Positions 16,609 through 25,901 are shown, counted from the first letter of the stretch. The stretch: 64,000 nucleotides of DNA from Kluyvera sp040932435 (GCF_040932435.1 NZ_JBFQGA010000015.1:13298-77297), one strand, 5' to 3'. Notes: generated from the letters alone by a model not told the origin. A program made the numbers and translations.

Positions 16609-18123
16609 ATGCAACAGTCTGCCCCTTATCTCTCTTTCCACGGTATCTGCAAAACGTTTCCCGGCGTAAAAGCGCTGTCCGATATTAGCTTTGATTGCTA
16701 TAGCGGTCAGGTGCATGCGCTGATGGGGGAAAATGGTGCCGGGAAATCGACGCTGCTAAAAATACTCAGCGGCAACTATGCTCCCACCTCTGGCTCGCTC
16801 GCGTTGCGTGGCGAGGAGGTTTCATTTGCTGACACTACCGCTGCGTTAAATGCGGGTGTCGCCATTATTTACCAGGAACTGCATCTTATTCCCGAGATGA
16901 CCGTCGCCGAAAATATATATCTCGGGCAGTTACCGAGCCGCGGTGGGATCGTCAATCGGTCACTGCTGAACTACGAAGCCCGGATACAGCTTGAGCATCT
17001 TGGGCTGGATATCGATCCGGATACGCCGCTCAAATATCTCTCCATCGGCCAGTGGCAAATGGTGGAAATTGCCAAAGCATTGGCGCGCAACGCCAAGGTC
17101 ATCGCCTTTGATGAACCCACCAGTTCACTCTCTGCACGGGAGATCGATAATCTTTTCCGGGTGATCCGCGAACTACGCGAAGAAGGACGGACGATCATTT
17201 ATGTATCCCATCGCATGGAAGAGATCTTCGCCATTAGCGATGCAATTACCGTGTTTAAAGACGGTCGCTACGTCTGCACATTCGACGATATGAAAGCCGT
17301 TAACCATGACCGGCTGGTGCAGGCGATGGTGGGACGCAATATCGGCGATATCTACGGTTGGCAGCCACGCGAATACGGCGAAGAACGTCTGCGGTTGGCA
17401 GATGTGAAGGCGCCGGGCGTGCGAACCCCCATTTCTCTATCGGTACGCAGCGGAGAGATCGTTGGCCTGTTTGGGCTGGTGGGAGCGGGGCGAAGCGAGT
17501 TGATGAAAGGCATTTTTGGCGGTACGCGAATAACCTCCGGGGAAATCTTCATTGATGGGCAGCGAGTCACCATTGATAAACCGGCGCAGGCCATCCGCGC
17601 GGGCATGATGCTGTGCCCAGAAGATCGCAAAGCTGAAGGTATCATTCCGGTGCATTCGGTGCGTGACAATATCAATATCAGCGCCCGTCGTAAGCATATT
17701 CGAGCGGGGTGCATTATCAATAACGACTGGGAAGCGACCAACGCCGAACACCATATTCAATCGTTAAATATCAAAACACCAGGCGCGCAGCAGCTGATCA
17801 TGAACCTCTCAGGCGGCAATCAGCAGAAAGCCATTCTGGGGCGCTGGCTGTCGGAAGAGATGAAAGTCATCCTGCTCGACGAACCGACGCGCGGTATCGA
17901 TGTGGGCGCGAAGCACGAAATCTATAACGTCATCTACGCGCTTGCAGCCTCCGGCGTGGCGGTGCTGTTTGCTTCAAGCGACCTGCCGGAAGTACTGGGC
18001 GTTGCCGACCGCATCGTGGTGATGCGTGAAGGGGAAATATCCGGCGAGTTGCACCATGAAAGCGCCAATGAACAACAGGCGTTAAGCCTGGCCATGCCTA
18101 AAGTGAGTCAGGCCGTCGCCTGA
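16609..18123 (+). CDS. araG: Arabinose ABC transporter ATP-binding protein AraG
   Basis: 504-residue double ATPase of the arabinose importer, the same length as E. coli AraG. The first ATPase has Walker A GENGAGKST (about residue 40) and Walker B ending AFDEPTSSLS; the second half has the degenerate GLVGAGRSE and the LSGGNQQKAI signature with LLDEPTRGIDVG. The frame runs four codons upstream to a GTG at 16597, but GGAGG lies within those codons, 6-7 bases before ATG 16609, and the protein then begins MQQSAPYLSF as in E. coli. Confidence 0.97.
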   Translation: MQQSAPYLSFHGICKTFPGVKALSDISFDCYSGQVHALMGENGAGKSTLLKILSGNYAPTSGSLALRGEEVSFADTTAALNAGVAIIYQELHLIPEMTVAENIYLGQLPSRGGIVNRSLLNYEARIQLEHLGLDIDPDTPLKYLSIGQWQMVEIAKALARNAKVIAFDEPTSSLSAREIDNLFRVIRELREEGRTIIYVSHRMEEIFAISDAITVFKDGRYVCTFDDMKAVNHDRLVQAMVGRNIGDIYGWQPREYGEERLRLADVKAPGVRTPISLSVRSGEIVGLFGLVGAGRSELMKGIFGGTRITSGEIFIDGQRVTIDKPAQAIRAGMMLCPEDRKAEGIIPVHSVRDNINISARRKHIRAGCIINNDWEATNAEHHIQSLNIKTPGAQQLIMNLSGGNQQKAILGRWLSEEMKVILLDEPTRGIDVGAKHEIYNVIYALAASGVAVLFASSDLPEVLGVADRIVVMREGEISGELHHESANEQQALSLAMPKVSQAVA

Positions 18124-18134
18124 GCAAGGAGATT

Positions 18135-19118
18135 ATGATGTCATCTGTTACAACACCTCGCGCTCGCGGCTCGTCATTGAGCTTTAGCCGAATTTGGGAC
18201 CAGTACGGCATGCTGGTGGTTTTCGCCGTGCTGTTCATCTGCTGTGCGCTGTTTGTGCCGAACTTTGCCTCTTTTATCAACATGAAAGGGCTAGGCTTGG
18301 CGATTTCGATGTCAGGGATGGTTGCCTGCGGGATGCTGTTTTGTCTGGCCTCTGGAGACTTTGACCTCTCGGTCGCGTCGGTTATTGCCTGTGCGGGGGT
18401 GACGACGGCGGTGGTTATCAATGCCACTGAAAGCCTGTGGATTGGCGTGTTTGCCGGTCTGCTGCTTGGCGCGGCAAGCGGGCTTATCAATGGCTTTGTG
18501 ATTGCCCGCCTCAAAATCAACGCGCTGATCACCACGCTTGCCACTATGCAGATCGTGCGTGGCCTTGCCTATATCATTTCGGACGGGAAAGCGGTCGGCA
18601 TTGAGGATGAACGCTTCTTTGCACTCGGCTATGCCAACTGGCTGGGGCTGCCAGCGCCAATCTGGTTGACGGTGGGATGTCTGATAATTTTCGGCCTGCT
18701 TTTGAACAAAACGACCTTTGGCCGCAATACGTTGGCAATTGGCGGCAATGAAGAAGCGGCGCGCCTAGCCGGGGTGCCGGTGGTGCGGACTAAGATTATT
18801 ATCTTCGTTCTCTCCGGTCTGGTTTCGGCAGCAGCCGGGATCATTCTTGCATCGCGTATGACCAGCGGGCAGCCGATGACCTCGATTGGCTATGAGCTGA
18901 TTGTGATTTCGGCCTGCGTATTGGGCGGTGTGTCGCTGAAAGGGGGAATTGGCAAAATCTCTTATGTTGTCGCAGGGATCTTAATTCTGGGTACCGTAGA
19001 GAATGCGATGAACTTACTCAATATCTCACCGTTTTCCCAGTATGTGGTGCGCGGTTTGATTCTGCTGGCGGCGGTGATTTTTGACCGTTATAAGCAGCAG
19101 GCCAAACGCACCGTATAA
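18135..19118 (+). CDS. araH: Arabinose ABC transporter permease AraH
   Basis: 327-residue permease with about ten hydrophobic segments, nearly identical to E. coli AraH (GMVACGMLFCLASGDFDLSV; NTLAIGGNEEAARLAGVPV). It starts with two ATGs (18135 and 18138) after AAGGAG. Last gene of araFGH. In E. coli otsBA follow between araH and uspC; here a BIME and then uspC follow directly. Confidence 0.97.
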   Translation: MMSSVTTPRARGSSLSFSRIWDQYGMLVVFAVLFICCALFVPNFASFINMKGLGLAISMSGMVACGMLFCLASGDFDLSVASVIACAGVTTAVVINATESLWIGVFAGLLLGAASGLINGFVIARLKINALITTLATMQIVRGLAYIISDGKAVGIEDERFFALGYANWLGLPAPIWLTVGCLIIFGLLLNKTTFGRNTLAIGGNEEAARLAGVPVVRTKIIIFVLSGLVSAAAGIILASRMTSGQPMTSIGYELIVISACVLGGVSLKGGIGKISYVVAGILILGTVENAMNLLNISPFSQYVVRGLILLAAVIFDRYKQQAKRTV

Positions 19119-19129
19119 CGGTAAAACGC

Positions 19130-19204
19130 GTAGGCCTGATAAGCAAAGCGCCATCAGGCAGTTGCTCATCGAATGCCTGATGGCGCTTTGCTTATCAGGC
19201 CTAC
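19130..19204. repeat. BIME: two inverted REP units between araH and uspC
   Basis: GTAGGCCTGATAAGCAAAGC...CATCAGGCA and its mirror TGCCTGATGG...CTTATCAGGCCTAC, 12 bases apart. It sits exactly where otsBA lies in E. coli, between convergent araH and uspC. Confidence 0.93.
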
Positions 19205-19211
19205 ATTTTTG

Positions 19212-19631
19212 TTACAGTGTCACTAATAGCACATCAACGCCGCTGTTACCGACGATATTTTTCGCCGAACAGGTCGCGCGTGAAAAGAAGCTTTGGTTAT
19301 GGTTGCCGCAGATTACTAAGTCGACCTGATGGTTTTGGCAGAATGCTTTCACGTGGTCGCACAGTTCGCCGGAGGCGATTTGGCGTTTCCAGATAGGGTA
19401 ATCGGTGCCGTCGGCTAATGTTTGCAGAAACTGCCGTGTCTCCTCATACATTAACTCACGCAAGCTTTCCATCATTGGCGCGGCCAGCTGGTTATACATT
19501 TCTGGGTCGGTTGCGAGAGTAATCAGGCTGATGCGGGCATTTTCCGGGCGGGCAATGGCGACGGCTTTGTTTAATAACTCATGGCTTTCCGGTGTAGGAG
19601 CCACTGCCACTAAAAGATGTGAGTATGACAT
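19212..19631 (-). CDS. uspC: Universal stress protein UspC
   Basis: 139-residue Usp-family protein, UspC by sequence and position next to flhD: MSYSHLLVAVAPTPES at the N-terminus, and VICGNHNQSFFSRATCSAKNIV, which matches the conserved UspC C-terminal region. In E. coli UspC is linked to stress resistance and motility. The open frame extends upstream to 19772, but GGAGG lies just before ATG 19631 and homology starts there. Confidence 0.92.
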   Translation of the reverse strand: MSYSHLLVAVAPTPESHELLNKAVAIARPENARISLITLATDPEMYNQLAAPMMESLRELMYEETRQFLQTLADGTDYPIWKRQIASGELCDHVKAFCQNHQVDLVICGNHNQSFFSRATCSAKNIVGNSGVDVLLVTL

Positions 19632-20424
19632 CAGACCTCCTTGCTGGAACAATACGCACTCTATCTCCAATCTCTTACTCTTTTTACGCCATCCCCGCAA
19701 GAGCCGGACGCAATATTGCTGCTTATAACTTAACCTAATACATAAGCAAGCTTTATGCGAATGATTGCGCAAAACTCAGGCTAAATGCATAAGCCACAGT
19801 GGATATATCATGTAATAAATATATCTCATTAATATTTAATTTATGCTGAACTATTGTTAATTTAAGGTAAATAACATGCAAATTAATTCATGTCAAATGA
19901 ATTGACGTTGCAATTTGTTGAATTTACGATGAATTTTGATTATTAGATGAAAGCATGATCTGTGATAAATTTTTCGTAATTAGCTCACGTAAAGTCGCAC
20001 ATTCTGAATCGACGTTAAATAATTTCGCTGAATGAATATCCGTTAGAGTGGAATAAAATGCCGCTTTAACTGCTCGTTAATTAGCCAAAGTACAACGGTG
20101 ACTGATAGATTTGGGTTAAAAATACGGTTTGATTTTGTGATGGAGATCACATAAATTTCAAATTAACAGGGGAGTAACATTGTATGTGTCACATCTGGCG
20201 AGTAAAGTTGCGTCGAATTAGGAAAAATCTTAGTAAATTGTAAGAAATGTTTAGATTTGTCGGGCCATAAGTGAAATTGTTACCCGACAATGACGCAGAA
20301 AGATTTGCCTGATTGGCCATGCATTTCGACCGATTCATTTTTTTATCGGGCCTTGCCCGACGACATCACGGGGTATGCGGTTTGACCGCATAAAAGTACT
20401 AATTGGTTATTCGGGATGGGGAAA
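19632..20424 (+). promoter_or_regulatory. Long flhDC regulatory region
   Basis: About 790 bases without a gene between divergent uspC and flhD. It is AT-rich between 19780 and 20060, in keeping with H-NS-type control of flhDC. A full-consensus CRP site lies at 20136-20151, and a leader of roughly 200 bases or more before flhD would fit the long 5' UTR known in E. coli, where sRNAs and CsrA act. A stem of the form TCGGGCC...TTGCCCGA occurs near 20345-20360. The transcription start cannot be fixed by eye. Confidence 0.75.
20136..20151 (+). promoter_or_regulatory. CRP binding site of flhDC
   Basis: TGTGA-TGGAGA-TCACA, a 10-of-10 match to the CRP consensus, about 280 bases before the flhD start. 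CRP-cAMP activation of flhDC from a comparable site is established in E. coli and Salmonella. Confidence 0.88.
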
Positions 20425-20775
20425 ATGCATACATCCGAGTTGCTAAAGCATATCTACGACATTAATTTGTCCTATCTGCTTCTTGCACAGCGTTTGATTG
20501 GTCAGGATAAGGCTTCTGCTATGTTCCGCCTCGGTCTCAACGAGGATATGGCAAAAGTTCTCGGGGAACTGACGCTCCCACAGATGGTGAAGCTGGCGGA
20601 AACTAACCAATTGGTTTGTCAGTTCCGCTTTGATAACGCCCAGACCATTACCCGCCTCACACAAGATTCACGTGTTGACGACCTGCAGCAGATTCACACC
20701 GGTATTCTGCTCTCCACCGGATTGCTGAATGAAGCGAGTCACGCAGGCGAACCTGGCCGTAAGAAAAGGGCTTGA
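20425..20775 (+). CDS. flhD: Flagellar master regulator subunit FlhD
   Basis: 116-residue FlhD, beginning MHTSELLKHIYDINLSYLLLAQRL, nearly identical to E. coli; Cys65-type disulphide position is in NQLVCQFRF. It forms the FlhD4C2 activator of class-2 flagellar promoters with FlhC. Two ATGs are possible: 20416 (MGKMHTS...) and 20425; I prefer 20425 because the protein sequence used for E. coli FlhD starts there and GGGATGGGG lies just upstream. FlhC begins 2 bases after the stop. Confidence 0.96.
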   Translation: MHTSELLKHIYDINLSYLLLAQRLIGQDKASAMFRLGLNEDMAKVLGELTLPQMVKLAETNQLVCQFRFDNAQTITRLTQDSRVDDLQQIHTGILLSTGLLNEASHAGEPGRKKRA

Positions 20776-20777
20776 CG

Positions 20778-21356
20778 ATGACCGAGAAAAGCATTGTTCA
20801 GGAAGCCCGCGACATTCAGCTTGCTATGGAGCTGATTACGCTTGGTGCTCGTTTGCAGATGCTGGAAAGTGAAACTCAGCTCAGCCGTGGTCGTCTAATC
20901 AAACTCTACAAAGAGCTACGAGGCAGTCCGCCGCCGAAGGGAATGCTGCCGTTTTCCACGGACTGGTTTATGACATGGGAACAAAATATCCACTCATCCA
21001 TGTTCTGCAATGCTTGGCAGTTTTTACTTAAAAGCGGTCAATGCTCTGGCGTTGATGCCGTGATTAAAGCCTACCGACTGTACCTTGAACAGTGTCCTCA
21101 GCAGGATGATGGGCCGCTATTAGCCCTGACTCGCGCATGGACTCTGGTCCGCTTCGTGGAAAGCGGACTGCTTGAACTTTCTAGCTGCCATTCCTGCGGC
21201 GGCAATTTTGTCACTCATGCGCACCAGCCTGCGGGGAGCTTTGTCTGCAGCCTGTGCCAACCTCCATCACGAGCAGTAAAAAGACGTAAACTTTCCAATG
21301 ATCTTGCCGATAGTAATCCACAACTGCTGGATGAACAGATTGGGCAAGCTGTTTAA
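20778..21356 (+). CDS. flhC: Flagellar master regulator subunit FlhC
   Basis: 192-residue FlhC, DNA-binding partner of FlhD. The four zinc cysteines are at 137, 140, 157 and 160 (SCHSCGG and VCSLCQPP). The frame extends to a TTG at 20772, but ATG 20778 gives the E. coli-like start. The 3' end of the gene contains a near-perfect sigma-28 promoter for the next operon (21287-21313), so codon choice there is constrained by promoter function. Confidence 0.97.
   Translation: MTEKSIVQEARDIQLAMELITLGARLQMLESETQLSRGRLIKLYKELRGSPPPKGMLPFSTDWFMTWEQNIHSSMFCNAWQFLLKSGQCSGVDAVIKAYRLYLEQCPQQDDGPLLALTRAWTLVRFVESGLLELSSCHSCGGNFVTHAHQPAGSFVCSLCQPPSRAVKRRKLSNDLADSNPQLLDEQIGQAV
21287..21313 (+). promoter_or_regulatory. 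Sigma-28 (FliA) promoter inside flhC for motA-cheW
   Basis: TAAACTTT, 11-base spacer, GCCGATAG: 14 of 16 match to the FliA consensus TAAAGTTT-N11-GCCGATAA. It lies in the last 70 bases of flhC, where E. coli has the mocha-operon promoter, about 165 bases before the motA start. Confidence 0.88.
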
Positions 21357-21383
21357 CCCCACTTAACGTGGATTAAACACTCC

Positions 21384-21414
21384 AGCAGCGGCCATTGTGC
21401 CGCTGCTTTTTTTT
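21384..21414 (+). terminator. Intrinsic terminator of flhDC
   Basis: AGCAGCGGC / GCCGCTGCT stem with a CATTGT loop and eight T residues, after flhC. The sigma-28 promoter for motA starts upstream of it, so class-3 transcripts must read through or be attenuated by this hairpin. Confidence 0.85.
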
Positions 21415-21478
21415 ACCCCTAAGCGGGTGAAATCACCTCTCTGTCTCCTGTCTTAGTCAACAGTGGAAGGATGATAGC

Positions 21479-22372
21479 GTGCTTATCTTAATAGGTTACC
21501 TGGTTGTTTTGGGGACAGTTTTCGGCGGTTACATGATGACCGGCGGACACCTTGGAGCACTGTATCAACCGGCTGAGCTGATCATTATCGGCGGGGCGGG
21601 GGTCGGCGCATTTATCGTGGGTAACAACGGTAAAGCCATCAAGGGGACAATGAAGGCGCTGCCTTTGCTGTTTCGTCGCTCGAAGTACACCAAAAGTATG
21701 TATATGGATCTACTGGCGCTGCTTTATCGCCTGATGGCCAAATCACGTCAACAGGGGATGTTTTCGCTGGAGCGCGATATTGAGAACCCGAAAGAGAGCG
21801 AAATTTTTGCCAGCTATCCGCGTATCTTGGCTGATTCGGTGATGCTCGAATTTATCGTCGATTACCTGCGCCTCATCATTAGCGGCAACATGAACACCTT
21901 CGAAATTGAAGCGCTGATGGATGAAGAAATAGAAACCCATGAAAGCGAAAGCGAAGTCCCAGCGAACAGCATTGCGCTAGTTGGTGACTCGTTACCGGCG
22001 TTCGGTATCGTCGCGGCAGTAATGGGGGTTGTGCATGCGCTGGGCTCGGCGGATCGTCCGGCGGCGGAGCTGGGTGCGCTGATTGCTCACGCAATGGTGG
22101 GGACGTTCCTCGGTATTCTGCTGGCTTATGGTTTTGTCTCACCGTTGGCAAGCGTGCTGCGTCAGAAAAGTGCGGAAACGACCAAGATGATGCAATGCGT
22201 CAAAATTACGTTGTTATCAAATCTTAACGGTTACGCGCCGCCCATTGCGGTTGAGTTCGGTCGTAAAACGCTCTACAGCAGCGAACGCCCATCGTTTATC
22301 GAATTGGAAGAGCACGTGCGCGCGGTACGTAATCCGGCAGGCCAGCAGCAGACGACTACCGAGGACGCATGA
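21479..22372 (+). CDS. motA: Flagellar stator protein MotA
   Basis: 297-residue inner-membrane proton-channel subunit of the flagellar stator, four membrane segments, with the conserved cytoplasmic loop (FRRSKYTKSMYMDLLALLYRL) and the TM3 region GDSLPAFGIVAAVMGVVHALG carrying the functional prolines. The start is GTG at 21479 with GGAAGGAT upstream, as in E. coli. Overlaps motB by 4 bases. Confidence 0.98.
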   Translation: MLILIGYLVVLGTVFGGYMMTGGHLGALYQPAELIIIGGAGVGAFIVGNNGKAIKGTMKALPLLFRRSKYTKSMYMDLLALLYRLMAKSRQQGMFSLERDIENPKESEIFASYPRILADSVMLEFIVDYLRLIISGNMNTFEIEALMDEEIETHESESEVPANSIALVGDSLPAFGIVAAVMGVVHALGSADRPAAELGALIAHAMVGTFLGILLAYGFVSPLASVLRQKSAETTKMMQCVKITLLSNLNGYAPPIAVEFGRKTLYSSERPSFIELEEHVRAVRNPAGQQQTTTEDA

Positions 22373-23295
22373 AAAACCAATCGCATCCCATCGTCGTCGT
22401 CAAACGGCGCAAGCATAAATCACACGGCAGCGCCCACGGCTCGTGGAAAATTGCCTACGCCGACTTTATGACCGCGATGATGGCCTTCTTTCTGGTGATG
22501 TGGCTTATCTCCATCTCCAGCCCGAAAGAGCTCATCCAGATTGCGGAGTACTTCCGTACGCCGCTGGCGACGGCGATCACCGGCGGGCCGCGGATGGCAA
22601 ATAGCGATAGCCCAATTCCCGGCGGCGGCGATGACGTTACTCAGCAGCAGGGCGAAGTGCATAAGCAGCCAAACATTGATGAGCTGAAAAAACGCATGGA
22701 AGTGAACCGCCTGAAGCGTATTCGCGGCGAGCTGGACCAGCTGATTGAGGCCGATCCTAAACTGCGCGCGCTGCGTCCGCACCTGAAGATAGACCTGGTG
22801 CAGGAAGGGCTGCGTATTCAGATTATCGATAGCCAGAATCGACCAATGTTTAAAACCGGCAGCGCCGAAGTGGAACCGTATATGCGCGATATTTTGCGCG
22901 GCATTGCCCCGGTACTTAACGAGATCCCGAACAAAATTAGTCTTTCCGGCCATACTGATGATTACCCCTATGCGACGGGTGAACGCGGCTACAGCAACTG
23001 GGAGCTATCGGCAGACCGCGCGAACGCTTCACGCCGTGAGCTGGTCGCTGGTGGTCTGGATGATGGCAAAGTTTTACGCGTCATCGGGATGTCAAACTCG
23101 ATGCGCCTTTCAACGCGCGGTGGCGATGATGCGATCAACCGTCGTATCAGCCTGCTGGTGCTGAATAATCAGGCTGAACAGGCCATTCTTCATGAGAATG
23201 CCGCCAGCCAGAATGAACCTTTAAGCGTATTACAGTCGCCAGATGCAGCGCCATCTGCGGCGGGGACTACGCCGCCACAACCCGACTCGAGGTGA
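22369..23295 (+). CDS. motB: Flagellar stator protein MotB
   Basis: 308-residue stator subunit. The single N-terminal membrane helix contains the proton-carrying Asp32 (YADFMTAMMAFFLVMWL); a plug/linker and a periplasmic OmpA-like peptidoglycan-binding domain follow (LSGHTDDYPYATGERGYSNWELSADRA, about residues 195-220). Length matches E. coli MotB (308). Overlaps motA; cheA starts 4 bases after its stop. Confidence 0.98.
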   Translation: MKNQSHPIVVVKRRKHKSHGSAHGSWKIAYADFMTAMMAFFLVMWLISISSPKELIQIAEYFRTPLATAITGGPRMANSDSPIPGGGDDVTQQQGEVHKQPNIDELKKRMEVNRLKRIRGELDQLIEADPKLRALRPHLKIDLVQEGLRIQIIDSQNRPMFKTGSAEVEPYMRDILRGIAPVLNEIPNKISLSGHTDDYPYATGERGYSNWELSADRANASRRELVAGGLDDGKVLRVIGMSNSMRLSTRGGDDAINRRISLLVLNNQAEQAILHENAASQNEPLSVLQSPDAAPSAAGTTPPQPDSR

Positions 23296-23299
23296 TAGC

Positions 23300-25321
23300 G
23301 TGAGCATGGATATCAGCGATTTTTATCAAACTTTTTTTGATGAGGCCGACGAACTATTGGCCGATATGGAACAGCATCTGCTGAACCTGGTGGTGGATGA
23401 CCCTGACGCTGAACAACTGAACGCGATTTTCCGCGCGGCGCACTCGATTAAAGGCGGGGCAGGCACGTTTGGCTTCACCATTTTGCAGGAGACCACGCAC
23501 CTAATGGAGAACCTGCTGGATGAAGCACGGCGTGGGGAAATGAAGCTCAACACCGATATTATCAACCTGTTTTTGGAAACCAAAGATATTATGCAGGAAC
23601 AGCTCGACGCCTATAAAAGCTCCACCGAACCGGATGCGGCCAGCTTCGAATATATCTGCAATGCCCTGCGTCAGTTGGCGCTTGAGGCAAAAGGCGAAAG
23701 CGTGCCGACCGTCGCCAGCAGCGCCCGATTGAGCGTGGTGGAAAACAGCCCGCAGGCCGATGCGGACGAGGCACAGATTTCGGCACAGAGCGGCCAAACG
23801 CAGGTCACGCTGTCGCGTCTGAAGCCGGGCGAACCGGAGATGTTGGAAGAGGAGTTGGGTAACCTGGCGACGTTAAGCCAGGTCAGCAAAACCGCTGATT
23901 CTCTGACGGCCATCATCGATGGCGATGTGAACCAGGACGACATCATTGCCGTGCTGTGTTTCGTCATTGAAGCCGATCAGATTGAGTTTGCCACCCTCGC
24001 GGCGGCAGTTGAGCCACAGCCGATTATTGAAGAGGTGATGGAAGAGCCGGTCGCCGTTCCGGTGGCGGTTGCGGTCAATGGAACCGCGCCTGTTGTTCGC
24101 GCCGAACGTGAAAAGCCGGCGGCGCGCAGCAATGAATCAACCAGCATTCGCGTGGCGGTGGAGAAGGTCGATCAGTTGATTAACCTCGTCGGTGAACTGG
24201 TGATCACCCAGTCGATGCTGGCCCAGCGCTCCAATGCGCTTGATCCTGTCTCTCACGGTGACCTGATTACCAGCATGGGGCAGCTTCAACGCAACGCCCG
24301 TGACCTGCAGGAATCGGTGATGTCCATCCGTATGATGCCGATGGAATATGTGTTTAGCCGCTTCCCACGCCTGGTGCGCGACCTTGCCAGCAAGCTGGGG
24401 AAAGAAGTTGAGCTGACGCAAATCGGTAGCTCAACAGAACTCGATAAGAGCCTTATTGAGCGGATTATCGATCCATTAACCCATCTCGTACGTAATAGCC
24501 TCGACCACGGCATTGAACTGCCGGAGGCGCGTTTAGCTGCGGGTAAATCGGCCGTCGGTAATCTGACACTTTCCGCTGAACATCAGGGCGGCAATATTTG
24601 TATCGAAGTCATCGATGACGGTGCGGGGCTTAACCGCGAACGCATTCTGGCGAAGGCGCTATCACAGGGGATGTCGGTCAGTGAAAGTATGACCGATGAA
24701 GAGGTCGGGATGCTGATTTTTGCCCCGGGTTTCTCCACGGCTGAACAGGTGACCGATGTTTCCGGGCGCGGCGTGGGCATGGACGTCGTGAAACGAAACA
24801 TTCAAGAGATGGGTGGGCACGTTGAAATCAAATCCAGACAGGGTGCCGGTACCACCATCCGCATTCTGCTGCCGCTGACGCTGGCGATTCTTGATGGCAT
24901 GTCGGTAAAAGTCAGCGAAGAGGTGTTCATTCTGCCGCTGAACGCGGTGATGGAATCTCTGCAGCCGCGTGAAGAAGATCTGCATCCGCTGGCTGGCGGC
25001 GAGCGCGTACTGGAAGTGCGTGGCGAATACCTGCCGTTGGTCGAACTGTGGAAAGCGTTCGAAGTGCAGGGGGCGAAAACCGAAGCCACGCAGGGCATTG
25101 TGGTCATCCTGCAAAGCGCCGGTCGCCGTTACGCCCTGTTGGTCGATCAGCTGATTGGTCAGCATCAGGTGGTGGTGAAAAACCTCGAGAGCAACTATCG
25201 CAAGGTGCCGGGGATTTCGGCGGCAACCATCCTTGGCGACGGTAGCGTTGCGCTGATTGTTGATGTCTCCGCCCTGCAGGGTTTGAATCGTGAAAAACGT
25301 CTGGCGAACACAGCCGCCTGA
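23300..25321 (+). CDS. cheA: Chemotaxis histidine kinase CheA
   Basis: 673-residue CheA. P1 phosphotransfer domain with His48 (FRAAHSIKGGAG), P2 CheY/CheB-binding domain (about 160-240), then a linker that is longer than in E. coli (654 residues) and rich in Ala/Val (EEPVAVPVAVAVNG), P3 dimerisation, P4 ATPase (N box HLVRNSLDHGIE; VTDVSGRGVGMDVV), and P5 CheW-like domain. Start is GTG at 23300 (MSMDISDF); the open frame runs back into motB. Met98, used for the short form CheA-S in E. coli, is retained. Confidence 0.97.
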   Translation: MSMDISDFYQTFFDEADELLADMEQHLLNLVVDDPDAEQLNAIFRAAHSIKGGAGTFGFTILQETTHLMENLLDEARRGEMKLNTDIINLFLETKDIMQEQLDAYKSSTEPDAASFEYICNALRQLALEAKGESVPTVASSARLSVVENSPQADADEAQISAQSGQTQVTLSRLKPGEPEMLEEELGNLATLSQVSKTADSLTAIIDGDVNQDDIIAVLCFVIEADQIEFATLAAAVEPQPIIEEVMEEPVAVPVAVAVNGTAPVVRAEREKPAARSNESTSIRVAVEKVDQLINLVGELVITQSMLAQRSNALDPVSHGDLITSMGQLQRNARDLQESVMSIRMMPMEYVFSRFPRLVRDLASKLGKEVELTQIGSSTELDKSLIERIIDPLTHLVRNSLDHGIELPEARLAAGKSAVGNLTLSAEHQGGNICIEVIDDGAGLNRERILAKALSQGMSVSESMTDEEVGMLIFAPGFSTAEQVTDVSGRGVGMDVVKRNIQEMGGHVEIKSRQGAGTTIRILLPLTLAILDGMSVKVSEEVFILPLNAVMESLQPREEDLHPLAGGERVLEVRGEYLPLVELWKAFEVQGAKTEATQGIVVILQSAGRRYALLVDQLIGQHQVVVKNLESNYRKVPGISAATILGDGSVALIVDVSALQGLNREKRLANTAA

Positions 25322-25343
25322 AACGCAGATAAAAGGTAAAAAC

Positions 25344-25847
25344 ATGACCGGTATGACGAATGTAACAAAGCTGGCGGGTGAACCGACAGGACAGGAATTT
25401 CTGGTATTTACGCTGGGCAACGAAGAGTACGGCATTGATATCCTGAAAGTGCAGGAGATCCGTGGCTACGATCAGGTCACGCGCATTGCCAATACCCCGG
25501 CTTTTATTAAAGGCGTGACAAACCTGCGCGGCGTGATTGTTCCGATTGTCGATCTCAGGGTGAAGTTCAGCCAAGAAGACGTCGAATACAACGATAACAC
25601 GGTGGTGATTGTGCTTAACCTCGGTCAGCGCGTGGTCGGCATTGTGGTTGATGGCGTGTCAGACGTGCTGTCACTGGCCTCAGAACAAATTCGTCCAGCG
25701 CCGGAGTTTGCGGTGACCTTGTCGACGGAGTACCTGACTGGCCTTGGCGCACTGGGCGATCGCATGTTGATTCTGGTTAACATTGAAAAATTGCTTAACA
25801 GCGAAGAGATGGCACTGCTGGATAGCGCGGCCAGCCACGCGGCCTAA
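25344..25847 (+). CDS. cheW: Chemotaxis coupling protein CheW
   Basis: 167-residue adaptor that couples chemoreceptors to CheA; nearly identical to E. coli CheW (GQEFLVFTLGNEEYGIDILKVQEIRGYD). I start at ATG 25344 (MTGMTNVTK), after AAAAGGTAAA; the frame is open further upstream inside cheA. It is the last gene of the motA operon here because an intrinsic terminator and an opposing gene follow. Confidence 0.97.
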   Translation: MTGMTNVTKLAGEPTGQEFLVFTLGNEEYGIDILKVQEIRGYDQVTRIANTPAFIKGVTNLRGVIVPIVDLRVKFSQEDVEYNDNTVVIVLNLGQRVVGIVVDGVSDVLSLASEQIRPAPEFAVTLSTEYLTGLGALGDRMLILVNIEKLLNSEEMALLDSAASHAA

Positions 25848-25901
25848 TAATGATAAGGTTCATCGTGTAATTACTGCGGCGAAATGAAAGGCCAATAATT
25901 G

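Noticed and set aside
19632..19772. Longer UspC start at 19772
   Set aside because: Homology begins at MSYSHLLVAV and GGAGG lies immediately before ATG 19631.
24662..25435. Antisense 257-codon frame opposite cheA
   Set aside because: Shadow frame; the coding strand encodes the conserved P4-P5 domains of CheA.
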